Source: Arthrobacter sp. Alg241-R88
GTDB taxonomy: Bacteria; Actinomycetota; Actinomycetes; Actinomycetales; Micrococcaceae
Assembly (NCBI RefSeq): GCF_900537115.1
Contig: NZ_UNRG01000010.1
Coordinates: forward strand, 1-64,000
Direction: 5' to 3'
DNA length: 64,000 bases
The notes under the pieces were generated by a model that had not been told where the DNA came from, ran no database searches, and saw only the letters and a list, made by a program, of their open reading frames with translations. Shown here in pieces: positions 23,933 to 32,941 of the stretch; position 1 is the stretch's first letter; every line of letters begins with the position of its first letter. A program made the position numbers and the translations under genes.

Positions 23933-25450
23933 TTAGAGGTCGGCTAGGAGGGTGGTTGGGTTTTCTATTGCGTCGGCTACGAAGCGGAGGAAGCCGGCTG
24001 CGGTGCCTCCGTCGCAGACGCGGTGGTCGAAAGTCAGGGTCAGTTCGGTGACCTTGCGGACGGCGAGCTCGCCGTTAACTACCCAGGGCTTGTCGATGAT
24101 CCGGCCGACGCCGAGGATGGCTACCTCCGGGTGGTTGATGATCGCTGCCGATCCGTCCACACCAAACACCCCGTAGTTGTTCAGCGTGAACGTGCCGCTG
24201 CCGAGCTCAGTTGGGGTGGCCTTGCCTTGGCGCGCGACGTCGGTCAGCCGCCGGATCTCCGCGTCCAGCTCCCGCGCACTCAGCTTTTCGGCGGAACGGA
24301 CCGAAGGAACCACAAGACCGCGGTCGGTCTGGGCGGCGATGCCGAGGTTGATCCCATCGAACGAGATAATTTCCTGAGACCCGTCGGACCCCGTTTCGAT
24401 GCGGGTATTCAGCTCCGGGTACTTTTTTAGCCCAGCTGTGACAAAACGGGCAATGAACGCAAGCAGGCCGGGCACCTCGGAGCCGCCGGCCTTGAGTTCC
24501 TGGCGAAGCTCCACGAGCGCGGTGGCGTCGACATCCACCCAGACAGTTGCCTCGGGAATTTCCGAACGGCTGCGGGCCATATTCGCGGCAACCGCTTTGC
24601 GCACTCCCCGAACAGGAGTCCGCGAAGAAATGGCCAGGCCGGTGCGGGCATCAGTTGTTGCAGCTTTTCCACCACTGGTTTCGAGAGGCTCCACCGCGGG
24701 CGTGGGCCCAGGGGCCACCGGAGCGGGCTCGACCACAGGAGTGCTGATGGCCTTCTCCACGTCGCGGCGCATGATCAGCCCGCCCTCGCCGGAACCGGGA
24801 AGCTCGCCGAGGTCCACGCCATGCTCCCGGGCCATGCGCCGGACCAGCGGCGAGATCACGGCACCGAGCTTGCCGGGGACGCGGGTGCGCAGGAGCGAGA
24901 GGTCCATGTCGGCACCCGCCGCCGGACCGCCGTCGGCCGCCCCATCCTCAAAGGGAAGCGTGCCGACAGAGCCGGCCGCAGTCCCCTTCCGCGCACGGGT
25001 CCGGCGGGCGACGCCGTGGCCGCCTGGAGTTCCGTAGCCGATCAAAACATTGCCGGATCCCGCTTTTTCCTCTTCGCGGTAAGCCTCCGCCTCGGGGTGG
25101 ATTTCCTCAGCCTCAACTGCGGACTCCCCCAGTTCCGTTTCGGTCGGCTGGGTTTCCGGCTCGGCAGGCTCCGCTGGCTGATCCACCGGAGCCGGCCCGC
25201 CCACCGAGACAGGCGTCACCGAGATCAGCGGCTTCCCCACGTCCAGGGTCTCGCCCGGCTGCCCGTGCAGCTCAGCCACAATCCCGGCATAAGGCGAAGG
25301 CACCTCAACCGTGGACTTCGCGGTCTCCACCTCGGCGATCGGCTGGTCCACGGTAATCGTGTCACCAACAGAAACATGCCAGGAAACCAGCTCGGCTTCG
25401 GTGAGGCCCTCGCCCAGGTCCGGCAACAAAAACACACGTGTTTCACTCAT
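23933..25450 (-). CDS. bkdC: Branched-chain 2-oxoacid dehydrogenase E2, lipoamide acyltransferase
   Basis: Core of the complex that converts branched-chain 2-oxoacids to acyl-CoA. The 505 residues show a lipoyl domain (about 2-77, lipoyl lysine in 'ETAKSTVEV'), an acidic linker, a peripheral subunit-binding domain ('ISPLVRRMAREHGVDLGELP') and the catalytic domain ending in 'FDHRVCDGGTAAGFL', with the active-site HxxxDG. The ATG at 25450 lies two bases after the E1-beta stop, with GGGAGAA upstream inside that gene; a GTG at 25465 would overlap. It is the last gene of the operon. Confidence 0.93.
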   Translation of the reverse strand: MSETRVFLLPDLGEGLTEAELVSWHVSVGDTITVDQPIAEVETAKSTVEVPSPYAGIVAELHGQPGETLDVGKPLISVTPVSVGGPAPVDQPAEPAEPETQPTETELGESAVEAEEIHPEAEAYREEEKAGSGNVLIGYGTPGGHGVARRTRARKGTAAGSVGTLPFEDGAADGGPAAGADMDLSLLRTRVPGKLGAVISPLVRRMAREHGVDLGELPGSGEGGLIMRRDVEKAISTPVVEPAPVAPGPTPAVEPLETSGGKAATTDARTGLAISSRTPVRGVRKAVAANMARSRSEIPEATVWVDVDATALVELRQELKAGGSEVPGLLAFIARFVTAGLKKYPELNTRIETGSDGSQEIISFDGINLGIAAQTDRGLVVPSVRSAEKLSARELDAEIRRLTDVARQGKATPTELGSGTFTLNNYGVFGVDGSAAIINHPEVAILGVGRIIDKPWVVNGELAVRKVTELTLTFDHRVCDGGTAAGFLRFVADAIENPTTLLADL

Positions 25451-25452
25451 GG

Positions 25453-26565
25453 TCAGTTCTCCCACTGAAGGTCGTCAACGGCGTCGAGGATGCGGTCCAC
25501 GCCGGGCAGGTAGTACTTCTCAAGCTTCGGCGCCGGATAGGGGATGTCGAACCCGGTAACGCGGCGGATCGGGGCGGCCAGGTAGTGGAAGCAGCGCTCC
25601 TGCACCCGGGCCACGATCTCGGAGGACACGGACGCGAAGCCGTGGGCTTCGGCGATCACTACGGCCCGGCCGGTCTTCCGCACCGACTCACAGACGGTGG
25701 CGTCGTCGAACGGGACGATGGTGCGCACGTCGATCACTTCCAGCGAGCGCCCTTCCAGCGCAGCGGCTTCGGCCGCGGCGAGCGCGGTGGGGACGGACGG
25801 ACCGTAGGCGATCAGCGTCGCGTCGGTTCCGGGACGGGCGACGGCGGCACGGCCTTCCGAGGACCGGCCGGCAGCAGCAGCAGCAGAGTGGGCAGACCGC
25901 AGCTCACCCAAATCCACCAGGTCCTTGGACCAGTAGAGCTTCTTCGGTTCCATAAACACCACGGGATCGTCCGAGTCGATGGCTTCGCGCAGCATCCGGT
26001 AGCCGTCGGCCACGGTGGCCGGGGTGAACACCTTCAGGCCGGCGGTGTGGGCGTAGTAGGACTCGGAGGAGTCGCAGTGGTGCTCCACTCCCCCGATGCC
26101 GCCGCCGTAGGGAACCCGGATCACCAGGGGCAGTTTCACGGCGCCCTTGGTGCGGTTGTGCATCTTGGCCACGTGGCTGATGATCTGCTCGAACGCCGGG
26201 TAGGCGAAGGCGTCGAACTGCATTTCGATCACCGGGCGCATCCCGTTGATGGCCATGCCCACGGCCATACCCACAATCCCGGACTCGGCCAGCGGGGTGT
26301 CGAAGCAGCGCTGCTCCCCGAAGGTCGCGGTGAGTCCGTCGGTGATGCGGAAGACCCCGCCCAGGGTCCCAACGTCCTCGCCGAACACCAGGACGGAGGA
26401 ATCGGCGTGCATAGCGTCGGCCAGCGCCGTATTCAAGGCCTTGGCAAGAGTGACCGGCTGCGGGCCGGCGGCTTCGGCGGAGGCAGCGGCCGAGGCGGCT
26501 GCCCGGGCAGTCGCAGCAGAAACGTTGCCGTTGGCCTCGGATGAAGTGGTGATGGTGGGGCTCAC
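25453..26565 (-). CDS. bkdB: Branched-chain 2-oxoacid dehydrogenase E1, beta subunit
   Basis: Beta chain of the thiamine-diphosphate-dependent decarboxylase. The 370 residues include 'VTLAKALNTALADAMHADSS', 'VFGEDVGTLGGVFRIT', 'FDTPLAESGIVGMAVGMAIN' and 'EMQFDAFAYPAFEQI', all standard for the family. An alanine-rich 40-residue N-terminal extension precedes the domain. Its start overlaps the stop of the alpha subunit by four bases (ATGA), so the two chains are translationally coupled. Confidence 0.94.
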   Translation of the reverse strand: MSPTITTSSEANGNVSAATARAAASAAASAEAAGPQPVTLAKALNTALADAMHADSSVLVFGEDVGTLGGVFRITDGLTATFGEQRCFDTPLAESGIVGMAVGMAINGMRPVIEMQFDAFAYPAFEQIISHVAKMHNRTKGAVKLPLVIRVPYGGGIGGVEHHCDSSESYYAHTAGLKVFTPATVADGYRMLREAIDSDDPVVFMEPKKLYWSKDLVDLGELRSAHSAAAAAGRSSEGRAAVARPGTDATLIAYGPSVPTALAAAEAAALEGRSLEVIDVRTIVPFDDATVCESVRKTGRAVVIAEAHGFASVSSEIVARVQERCFHYLAAPIRRVTGFDIPYPAPKLEKYYLPGVDRILDAVDDLQWEN

Positions 26566-27785
26566 TTGCCGGCCTCCTCGGTAGATGATGCTGCGTCGCG
26601 GGCGAGTTCGTCGGCGAGCAGGGCGGACTGTTCCTTCAGCTGGGGTGTGGTCTTGGCGAAGACGTGGCGGAAGAGCTCCTGCGGGTCCACCGGTACGTCT
26701 TCGCTGAGGCCGTCACGCAGCTGGGTGGCAACTGCCTCCGCCTTCTCACGGATCCGCGCCTCGCCGTCGTCGTCCAAGAGGCCGCGGTCCGTCAGGTAGG
26801 TGCGCATCCGGTTCACCGGGTCCTTGGCCCGCCACTCGGCAACCTCGCTGTTCTCGCGGTAGCGGGTGTCGTCGTCGGCATTGGTGTGGGCCTGCATGCG
26901 GTAGGTGTTGGCCTCCACCAGCAGGGGGCCGGAGCCTTCCCTGGCCAGTTTCACGGCCCGGTCCAGGACGGCGAGGAGCGCCACCACGTCGTTGCCGTCC
27001 ACGCGTTCGCCGGCCATGCCGTAGCCCACGGCCTTGTGCGCGAGCGACGGCGCCACGGACTGGTGTGCCAGCGGCACCGAGATGGCGTACTTGTTGTTCT
27101 GGACGAAGAAGATGACGGGCAGGTGGAAGACGGCGGCGAAGTTCAGGGCTTCGTGGAAGTCGCCTTCGCTGGTGGCGCCGTCGCCGCACATGGCCAGCAC
27201 CACGGTGTCCTCGCCGCGGAGCTTGGCCGCGTGGGCCACGCCGACGGCGTGCAGCAGCTGCGTGGTCAGCGGCGTGCACTGGATGCCCACTTTGTGCTTG
27301 AGGGGATCGAACCCGCCGTGCCAGTCACCGCGGAAGATGGTCATCACCTGCACGGGATCCACGCCACGGGTCATCACGGCGACGGCGTCGCGGTAGGTGG
27401 GGAACATCCAGTCGCCATCGGAGAGGCACAGCGCGGCCGCCACCTGGCAGGCCTCCTGGCCGTGGCTGGACGGGTACACGGCCATGCGGCCCTGCCGGAC
27501 GAGTGCCGAGTTCTGGTCGTTGACGCGGCGGCCGACGACGAGCTGCTCGTACGCTGCCAGCAGCTCCTCATCGCCGGGCAAAGGGTACTCGTGGCCGGGT
27601 TCGGTGCCCTGCTCACCTTCGGGCTTGAGCCGGCCGTCGGGATCCACCATCTCGATCTGGTGCCGGGCGGGAAGCATGTAGTCCTCGGCAGTGATGCCGA
27701 ACTTCTTGGCAGCTTCGGTGAGCGCGTCCCCGGTGGGCGCCTTGCTGGTTTGGTCCGGGGCGGTGTGGTTCGCGGAGATCGTCAT
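26562..27785 (-). CDS. bkdA: Branched-chain 2-oxoacid dehydrogenase E1, alpha subunit
   Basis: Alpha chain that binds thiamine diphosphate. The cofactor motif runs from 'VLAMCGDGATSEGDFHEALN' to 'FFVQNNKYAIS', and 'RYRENSEVAEWRAKDPVNRM' near the C-terminus is the usual phosphorylation-loop region. The 407 residues match family length. It is the first gene of bkdABC. An Lrp/AsnC regulator that commonly sits divergent to this operon is instead about 7 kb away at 35001. Pyruvate as substrate cannot be fully excluded, but gene order and the linked Lrp regulator favour branched-chain oxoacids. Confidence 0.93.
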   Translation of the reverse strand: MTISANHTAPDQTSKAPTGDALTEAAKKFGITAEDYMLPARHQIEMVDPDGRLKPEGEQGTEPGHEYPLPGDEELLAAYEQLVVGRRVNDQNSALVRQGRMAVYPSSHGQEACQVAAALCLSDGDWMFPTYRDAVAVMTRGVDPVQVMTIFRGDWHGGFDPLKHKVGIQCTPLTTQLLHAVGVAHAAKLRGEDTVVLAMCGDGATSEGDFHEALNFAAVFHLPVIFFVQNNKYAISVPLAHQSVAPSLAHKAVGYGMAGERVDGNDVVALLAVLDRAVKLAREGSGPLLVEANTYRMQAHTNADDDTRYRENSEVAEWRAKDPVNRMRTYLTDRGLLDDDGEARIREKAEAVATQLRDGLSEDVPVDPQELFRHVFAKTTPQLKEQSALLADELARDAASSTEEAGK

Positions 27786-27867
27786 CGTTCCGTCCTTCTG
27801 TTGCCACTATTACTCCCCAGTATCAGCCAGCAGAAGGTTTCGTATCCAGCACCCGGAACAATCGTGG

Positions 27868-27945
27868 AGAAGCTGCGCGATTCTGCTTCTCTTGGAAGAC
27901 GAATTGTAAGTGTGAGCTGGCTAACGGGCAGGAGGTGTGGACGAA
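27868..27945. repeat. Copy of the lrp upstream region (left flank of the 7-kb segment)
   Basis: This sequence resembles 34927-35008 in the same orientation: AATCG, then GCGC(G/A)ATTC, then a 21-base identical core (27897-27917 against 34963-34983) and, beyond it, a GTGGAC that matches the lrp start codon region. The frame from that GTG does not encode an Lrp protein. The rest of 27786-28052 contains no gene. Confidence 0.6.
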
Positions 27946-28052
27946 ATTGTAAAGCGAAGGCCCCCAGCAGTAGTTGGAACCTGCGGTCCACCTGGGGTCG
28001 GCGTCGGATGCATGTGCACATGCGCCCGATCCTGCGCCCTCCATCGCGCCAA

Positions 28053-28574
28053 CTAGCTTGCCGGCGGAAGGTTCCTGCATGATGAACCAAGTCCCGCAAC
28101 GAGGCCAGCGTTGGTGGCAACCGAGGCACCGTTGGACGTCCACCCGTAACGCTTCATCACAATAGTCAGCTGGAGTTCCGAACCCAGGCCAAGCAGCCCG
28201 CCCAACAAGTTGACGGGTACGTCCGTGACATACCCCGTGGCGGCCGATCCCGTGGTCGTTGAGGTGAAAGAGAATCCCGTCAGCGGCGCCAAAACGGAAC
28301 CCAATCCCCCGGTGGAGGCCTGCAGCTCAGCGTCAGCAAAAGAGTAGCCCTGAGGCGCACGCCAGTGAATGCGCACGTGGGCGCCCAGCCCAAGGAGGTT
28401 CGGAATGTAGCTGCAATGCCCGTTGAGGGTTGGAGCTGGAATGGTGGCGGCGGCAAAGCTGCCCGAAGCGGCTTCACTGTGCTGCCACGCCGCATCGGTC
28501 GCAGGAGGAGCCAACGCCGGCAGCAACACTGCGAACAAGGACGCGGCCACTACAGCCTTTCCGACCATTCTCAT
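28053..28574 (-). CDS. Secreted protein of the SipW-type operon
   Basis: A 173-residue protein with a signal peptide ('AVVAASLFAVLLPALAPPATDA') and a beta-rich mature part with two cysteines (in 'GHCSYIPN' and 'GSSCRNL'). It resembles the short exported proteins found at the end of actinobacterial SipW-type operons but belongs to no family I can name. Its ATG overlaps the stop of the LAxTG protein upstream (ATGA), so it is the last gene of a coupled five-gene operon. Confidence 0.72.
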   Translation of the reverse strand: MRMVGKAVVAASLFAVLLPALAPPATDAAWQHSEAASGSFAAATIPAPTLNGHCSYIPNLLGLGAHVRIHWRAPQGYSFADAELQASTGGLGSVLAPLTGFSFTSTTTGSAATGYVTDVPVNLLGGLLGLGSELQLTIVMKRYGWTSNGASVATNAGLVAGLGSSCRNLPPAS

Positions 28575-29257
28575 GCTGCCGTAGCCCGCAGACGGGCCAG
28601 TCCATACCCTACGGCCACAGCGAGGAGACCGAGCAATGCGGCACCGCCCAGCCTCGCCCCGGTGTCAGCCAACATGCCGGCCGGCGGCCCTGTCAACTGT
28701 CCCGGAGGGCCCCCGGTCCCGGCGTCCCCAAACCCGTTCCCGGCGTCGTCCCCCGAACCGTGAACGCCTACTAGGATCTGCGTCCTGCTCCCCTGCACTT
28801 CCAGGGGAACCTCGTCCGCCAGGGACGCGGTCAGCAGCACATGGGCGCCGCCAGATACGGATGTCCCTGTTTCCATCAGATCCGTCCGGACGCCCTCCGC
28901 ACTGCTCAACGCTGTGCGTTGCACCAGCACCGTTTGCCCGGCCGGGCACTGGCCATGGACCCATGGCCGGGAACAAGCCCGAAGCTCCACGCTGAGGAAC
29001 TTCCCCAGCAGATCGGCTGCGGCAGGTTCCGCCTGGAGCGTCACCTCCAGCGAGGTGGCAGGCTCACCCCGTACGTGTACGTCCACGGGCCAGTGTGTAC
29101 TCTCTCCAGGCGTGAGGCGGTACACGGAACTGCCCGCGTCGAGTTCCAACCAGCCGGAAGCTTCTGATGCCGCGGACGCGGGAGCGGGAGCGTAAAGGCC
29201 AACCAACACGCAGGCAAAAACAAGCCCCAGCACCGGGCCCCCGCTACGCCGCAACAT
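28571..29257 (-). CDS. LAxTG-anchored surface protein of the SipW-type operon
   Basis: A 228-residue protein with a signal peptide (about 1-30), a beta-rich ectodomain, a Gly/Pro linker and a C-terminal 'LADTGA' followed by a hydrophobic segment ('LGGAALLGLLAVAVGYGLA') and arginines. LAxTG is the motif recognised by actinobacterial class E sortases, so wall anchoring is expected. The start (ATG 29257, or TTG 29266) lies inside the end of the signal peptidase gene. No sortase gene lies in this window. Confidence 0.78.
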   Translation of the reverse strand: MLRRSGGPVLGLVFACVLVGLYAPAPASAASEASGWLELDAGSSVYRLTPGESTHWPVDVHVRGEPATSLEVTLQAEPAAADLLGKFLSVELRACSRPWVHGQCPAGQTVLVQRTALSSAEGVRTDLMETGTSVSGGAHVLLTASLADEVPLEVQGSRTQILVGVHGSGDDAGNGFGDAGTGGPPGQLTGPPAGMLADTGARLGGAALLGLLAVAVGYGLARLRATAA

Positions 29258-29756
29258 GCTCGCCAACCGTCCGCCGCGGCCACAGAACCCACGTCACCAG
29301 GGCCGAGACAGCAATCGTTGTCCCGCCGAGTAGCAGCGGGTTGGCGGCCGCGGCCACAGGGTGGGCGAGCCCAGGTACGGACCAGAGGACCAGCCGCACC
29401 CGCTCCACGACATAAGGTGCGGGGTCGGCTTCCTGGTTTGCGTCACCTTTCATGGTGATGATCCGCGCTGCGCCGTCCCCTAGGTCCACCGTTTGGACCC
29501 GGTGGGTGATGGGCAGCTTACCGGGCCGGTCGACGGTCACAACATCGCCGGCGTTGATCTCGCCGGCCGGGATCTCGCGGACAACAGCCAGGGATCCGGC
29601 GGGGATGCCGGGGGCCATGGATCCGGTCTTGAACAGGATCAGGGATATGTTGAACAGCACGGCGCAGAGCACCGCGATGATGCACACGGCACCTCCAACA
29701 GCAGCGATATTCAGCAGGGCTTCCCGCAGGTGGCCGGCCCATAAACGCCCCGTCAT
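29244..29756 (-). CDS. SipW-type signal peptidase I (Ser-His class)
   Basis: A 170-residue membrane protease of the ER/archaeal-like class. The catalytic serine is in 'KTGSMAPGIPAGS' (Ser46), and a histidine, 'ITHRV' (His85), replaces the lysine of the ordinary bacterial enzyme. Membrane segments lie at about 18-42 and 130-158. In Bacillus, SipW matures the biofilm protein TasA; here two proteins with matching signal peptides are encoded immediately upstream, making them its probable substrates. Starts and stops overlap on both sides. Confidence 0.88.
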   Translation of the reverse strand: MTGRLWAGHLREALLNIAAVGGAVCIIAVLCAVLFNISLILFKTGSMAPGIPAGSLAVVREIPAGEINAGDVVTVDRPGKLPITHRVQTVDLGDGAARIITMKGDANQEADPAPYVVERVRLVLWSVPGLAHPVAAAANPLLLGGTTIAVSALVTWVLWPRRTVGEHVAA

Positions 29757-30415
29757 GTGCTTGAGGTGGCATTGAACTGCCAGGTTGCCGTTGCGGTCTG
29801 GCCCTGCAGCGCGTTGCTGGCCCCCGCGGGGAGGGTCACTTCAAAACAGAAGTGCGTGGGCTCCCCCGGCCTGGTTGCCGAGGCGGCCTGCAGGGAATTT
29901 ACGACGCCGGCCGGCTGGCCCTCCGTGAGGGGCTTGGCACCGTCGCTACCCACCACGAATGCAGGCGTCCCGCTGAAGGATGACGCCCCGCAGGTGACGG
30001 AACGGACCACGCGGTAACGCAAAGCCGCTCCCAGGTTGGCGTCTCCGGTTCCGCTGCTGGTGACCGAGGCAGCCGTCAGCACCAGCTCGCCAGCCACGGA
30101 GGCCGCCTTGGTCCTGATGGCGACCGGAGCATAAACCACGGTGCCCGGGCTCATCGAGGCTGCCTCGAACACCAGGTTGGCCCCCGGCTGCTGGTCGTTG
30201 GTGCTCCACGCGCCCAAAGCATCGTACGGCTTGGTGACGTTGGATTCCGTCTGGAAGGTACTTGCCCCGAACGAACCCGTGGCAAAGTTACTGTCCGTCC
30301 ACGAAGCCAGCGTCACTGATGCGCCAAGCCCCAGGACCAGCGCTCCCGCCAGCAGGGCCCGGACGCGCAGGACCGCAGCCGCCCGGGGCCCCGTCTTGGC
30401 TTGTCGGTCGCCCAT
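29753..30415 (-). CDS. SipW-dependent exported protein 2 (TasA/camelysin-like)
   Basis: A 220-residue protein whose N-terminus has the hallmark of SipW cargo: 'VRALLAGALVLGLGASVTLA', then 'SWTDSNFATGSFGAS'. The W-x-D-x-(E/N)-FA-x-G-x-F run directly after the hydrophobic core is shared with the next protein. The mature part is beta-rich with two cysteines. TasA-like proteins form extracellular fibres or are retained at the surface. It is coupled to the signal peptidase gene by a four-base overlap. Confidence 0.82.
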   Translation of the reverse strand: MGDRQAKTGPRAAAVLRVRALLAGALVLGLGASVTLASWTDSNFATGSFGASTFQTESNVTKPYDALGAWSTNDQQPGANLVFEAASMSPGTVVYAPVAIRTKAASVAGELVLTAASVTSSGTGDANLGAALRYRVVRSVTCGASSFSGTPAFVVGSDGAKPLTEGQPAGVVNSLQAASATRPGEPTHFCFEVTLPAGASNALQGQTATATWQFNATSST

Positions 30416-30418
30416 GGA

Positions 30419-31036
30419 TTACTGCGATTGCGCGGAGAATTCCCAAGTGGTGGTGCCCGTCTGGGACCTGACAAGGGCATCATTGGCCGTGATCTGGAAG
30501 CAGAGGTAGACGGGTGTGCCCTCGGCAGACCCTTCTCCCTGGCTGAGCGCGAAGGTGACACCCGGCGGCGTCGTACCCAATGCCTGGGGAGCCGGCACCA
30601 GTGTGGAGCTGACCGCTTGGCCGCATCCGAAGCTGGTGGTCCGGGTCAGCGAGTAGGTCAGTCCGGCCAGGCTTTCCGTTGAAGTTTCCGTCGAAACGGT
30701 CACGGTTGCATCATAAGTGGATGCTGCGTCCAGCCTGACGGCGAAGGGAGCCGAAACCACATCCCCGGGCGAAAGGTTGGCGGTGGTGGCGGTGAATCCG
30801 ATTGATGCCGGCGCGTCCACAGGGTTTTCCGTGAAGGTAGTCCCATCCGTGCTGCCCTTCAGGTTGAAGGCGCCGGCGGTGAATGTTCCCTTGGCGAATT
30901 CGGAGTCATTCCACGCTGCCAGGGTGATGGCCGCGCCGATGCCCAGGACCAGGCCTCCGGCCAGGACAGCGCGGACTTTCGGTGCTTTTCTTGAGCGCTG
31001 TTCCGCCGCCGGTGGCGTGTCGCTTACTGCAGCCAT
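30419..31036 (-). CDS. SipW-dependent exported protein 1 (TasA/camelysin-like)
   Basis: A 205-residue paralogue of the downstream protein, with 'VRAVLAGGLVLGIGAAITLA', then 'AWNDSEFAKGTFTAGAF'. The ATG at 31036 has GGGGGA five bases upstream; the longer frame to 31072 is less likely. First gene of a five-gene minus-strand operon ending at 28053. The two cargo proteins share overall length, a two-cysteine pattern and a conserved C-terminal 'TTTWEFSAQS'/'TATWQFNATS' strand, so they probably form or assemble on a common surface structure. Confidence 0.84.
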   Translation of the reverse strand: MAAVSDTPPAAEQRSRKAPKVRAVLAGGLVLGIGAAITLAAWNDSEFAKGTFTAGAFNLKGSTDGTTFTENPVDAPASIGFTATTANLSPGDVVSAPFAVRLDAASTYDATVTVSTETSTESLAGLTYSLTRTTSFGCGQAVSSTLVPAPQALGTTPPGVTFALSQGEGSAEGTPVYLCFQITANDALVRSQTGTTTWEFSAQSQ

Positions 31037-31280
31037 GGTTCCCCCAAAGTAGATGTGTTTGCCGGCAGACATGACCGGCAGCGCAGATGCGAGGGAACCA
31101 ATGACGCTTCCCCCAAAGGCATCATTACTTACTAATTCATCATCTGACCTGCGCGAATGTCAATTTTCAGGGCTTGAAGGGCTCGCGGCCATGGGCACAA
31201 CTACCCTGCTTCGAAGTTCGCTGATCATCCAGGGCAAGTGATTTACTGACCTGACCGTCACATACTCCTGGGGGACAAGT

Positions 31281-31898
31281 ATGAAGACCTTAGCTGCCAC
31301 GTTTTTGCTCGCATCGCTGGTGCTTACGGGCTGCGCCGTGACTGGCCCTGGCAGTGCTCCGGCAGCGTCAACAGCTCCCCCAACATCATCCGGTGCAGAG
31401 ACCTACTCAAGCCTGGATCCGGCGGGAATAGAAGAGATTAAGGCCTCGAAGATGGCACGCTTCGATATGTCCTCAGGGAGACTTACCAAAAAGGACGTTG
31501 GCCTGGAGGATGGCACCAGCCAGGCGCCGGATGTCCTGGTTCCCGATGGTGTGATGGAACTGACTATCGAAGCGCCAACGGGTCTGATCCGCGCCAAGAC
31601 AAACCGGCTCCGGCTCAACGGCATGAATAAGGGGCCCGACTTCCGTGAGATCACGTTCTTCCTCACAGCCGAATCATTGGAGGACTTTACAGCCCTGATT
31701 CGCGACGGCGTGGACCGCTACGGCATTCCCGGCGAATCGGCAGAGGACTGGATCGAATCCAAGTCCAGCCACCCGGAGGACAAGAGCGACTTTGCCCTGG
31801 CGCCGGGAACTTCAACAGGCCTCCAGGTGCAGTACGACCTCCGCTACGACGGTTCAAAGGACGTCCAGGTCATCATTGTGCACGTTCACCCCGTCTGA
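31281..31898 (+). CDS. Lipoprotein of unknown function
   Basis: A 205-residue protein with a lipoprotein signal ending in 'LVLTGC' (lipidated Cys18), a Ser/Thr/Ala/Pro linker and a soluble domain ('GVMELTIEAPTGLIRAKTN', 'ITFFLTAESLEDFTALIRDG'). It is divergent from the SipW-type operon. Similar lipoproteins of Micrococcaceae are unannotated. It is followed 41 bases later by a small membrane protein that may be co-transcribed. Confidence 0.75.
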   Translation: MKTLAATFLLASLVLTGCAVTGPGSAPAASTAPPTSSGAETYSSLDPAGIEEIKASKMARFDMSSGRLTKKDVGLEDGTSQAPDVLVPDGVMELTIEAPTGLIRAKTNRLRLNGMNKGPDFREITFFLTAESLEDFTALIRDGVDRYGIPGESAEDWIESKSSHPEDKSDFALAPGTSTGLQVQYDLRYDGSKDVQVIIVHVHPV

Positions 31899-31939
31899 TC
31901 CCGCGCGCAAGACGCGGCCACGCCCAGGAAGAGAGCACC

Positions 31940-32365
31940 GTGGAACCCCATCACCAGTACCCGAATAATCCTGCCCACCAACCGGCAACTCAGGTCCAAG
32001 CACCGCCGTTGCCTGCTTGGGCCAGGGTATTCAGGACCGTTCTGCTGGCCCTCGCCGGTCTCCTGGTGGTCATGCTGCTGCTTCTTTTTGTTGCGGGTAC
32101 GTCCGCATCGGCCGATATGTACACCCAAGGCGGGAGAGACATTCTCCAGGCGACCATCTGGCTGGGTTTGGGTACTGTCGTAATGACCATCCCGTACCTC
32201 ATCGCCAGCATCCTTTACTCCACCCTCTGGGCGGTTAAGCTGCGCGGCAGAGGCTACCGCGGGTACCCGGCCACTTCCTGGGTGCTGGTTGCCGCGCCCG
32301 TTATTGTTGCGCTACCTATCCTGGCCGTAATCGGGCTGGTCGCAGCCAACCCCAGCGTGTTGTGA
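31940..32365 (+). CDS. Small polytopic membrane protein
   Basis: A 141-residue protein with a His/Pro/Gln-rich N-terminus and three membrane segments (about 31-53, 68-92, 110-135). AGGAAGAGAG precedes an in-frame GTG at 31940. Unknown function; it may be co-transcribed with the lipoprotein upstream. Confidence 0.68.
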   Translation: MEPHHQYPNNPAHQPATQVQAPPLPAWARVFRTVLLALAGLLVVMLLLLFVAGTSASADMYTQGGRDILQATIWLGLGTVVMTIPYLIASILYSTLWAVKLRGRGYRGYPATSWVLVAAPVIVALPILAVIGLVAANPSVL

Positions 32366-32626
32366 AAGCTCGAAGGCTCAACATCGCAACGTAGCGCCAG
32401 TTTGCCCGACCCGCTTCAGAAGATCCCGGGCGCGGACGGAAACGACCATGCCGATACCCCTGCCTTTGTACAGCACGCCCTTGCCAACAAACAAGCTCAC
32501 CCGAAGCAGGTCTCTTCTCTTGCCTACCGAAGGGTTAGCTAACCGTGACCTTCCGGTCGTTCCTTCGCCGGACAACAGCCGCTACTGTCGACTCCACCAT
32601 CCGGATCGAACGGAAAAGAGGCGACG

Positions 32627-32926
32627 ATGAGCATCGACATCGAAATTGGTAGCAGCCTCAGCAAAGAGGACGCGGCGCACTTTGCGGCCAAGACTGAAGT
32701 CATCACCACAGCGATGCAACGGGTAAGGGAAGCCCACGCAGCATACAGCTGGGCGTGGACGGACGAGATCCGCTGCCGGGGATGCAACGCCAGCCTCGAC
32801 ATACCTCTACTCGCCAGCACGAACGCCAACGCGGACAAGGCTTTTCAAGCACATCAGGCCGCCCAGCTGGATGCCTTGCTGGCTGCCGGCGGCATCAGCC
32901 CGGCACCTCTCGTGAAGGCTCCCTGA
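32627..32926 (+). CDS. Small duplicated protein with one CxxC (copy 2)
   Basis: A 99-residue near-identical copy of the protein at 23410-23700 (Lys13 instead of Asn13 over the first 89 residues), with the same promoter-proximal sequence and GAGGCG ribosome site. The last ten residues differ because of substitutions and small length changes beyond position 89. Unknown function; see the other copy. Confidence 0.7.
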   Translation: MSIDIEIGSSLSKEDAAHFAAKTEVITTAMQRVREAHAAYSWAWTDEIRCRGCNASLDIPLLASTNANADKAFQAHQAAQLDALLAAGGISPAPLVKAP

Positions 32927-32941
32927 AACAGTTGTAGGCGT

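Noticed and set aside
26664-28082. 472-codon plus-strand frame opposite bkdA
   Set aside because: Antisense shadow of a high-GC gene; His/Val/Gly-rich composition typical of such shadows, while bkdA has its cofactor motif.
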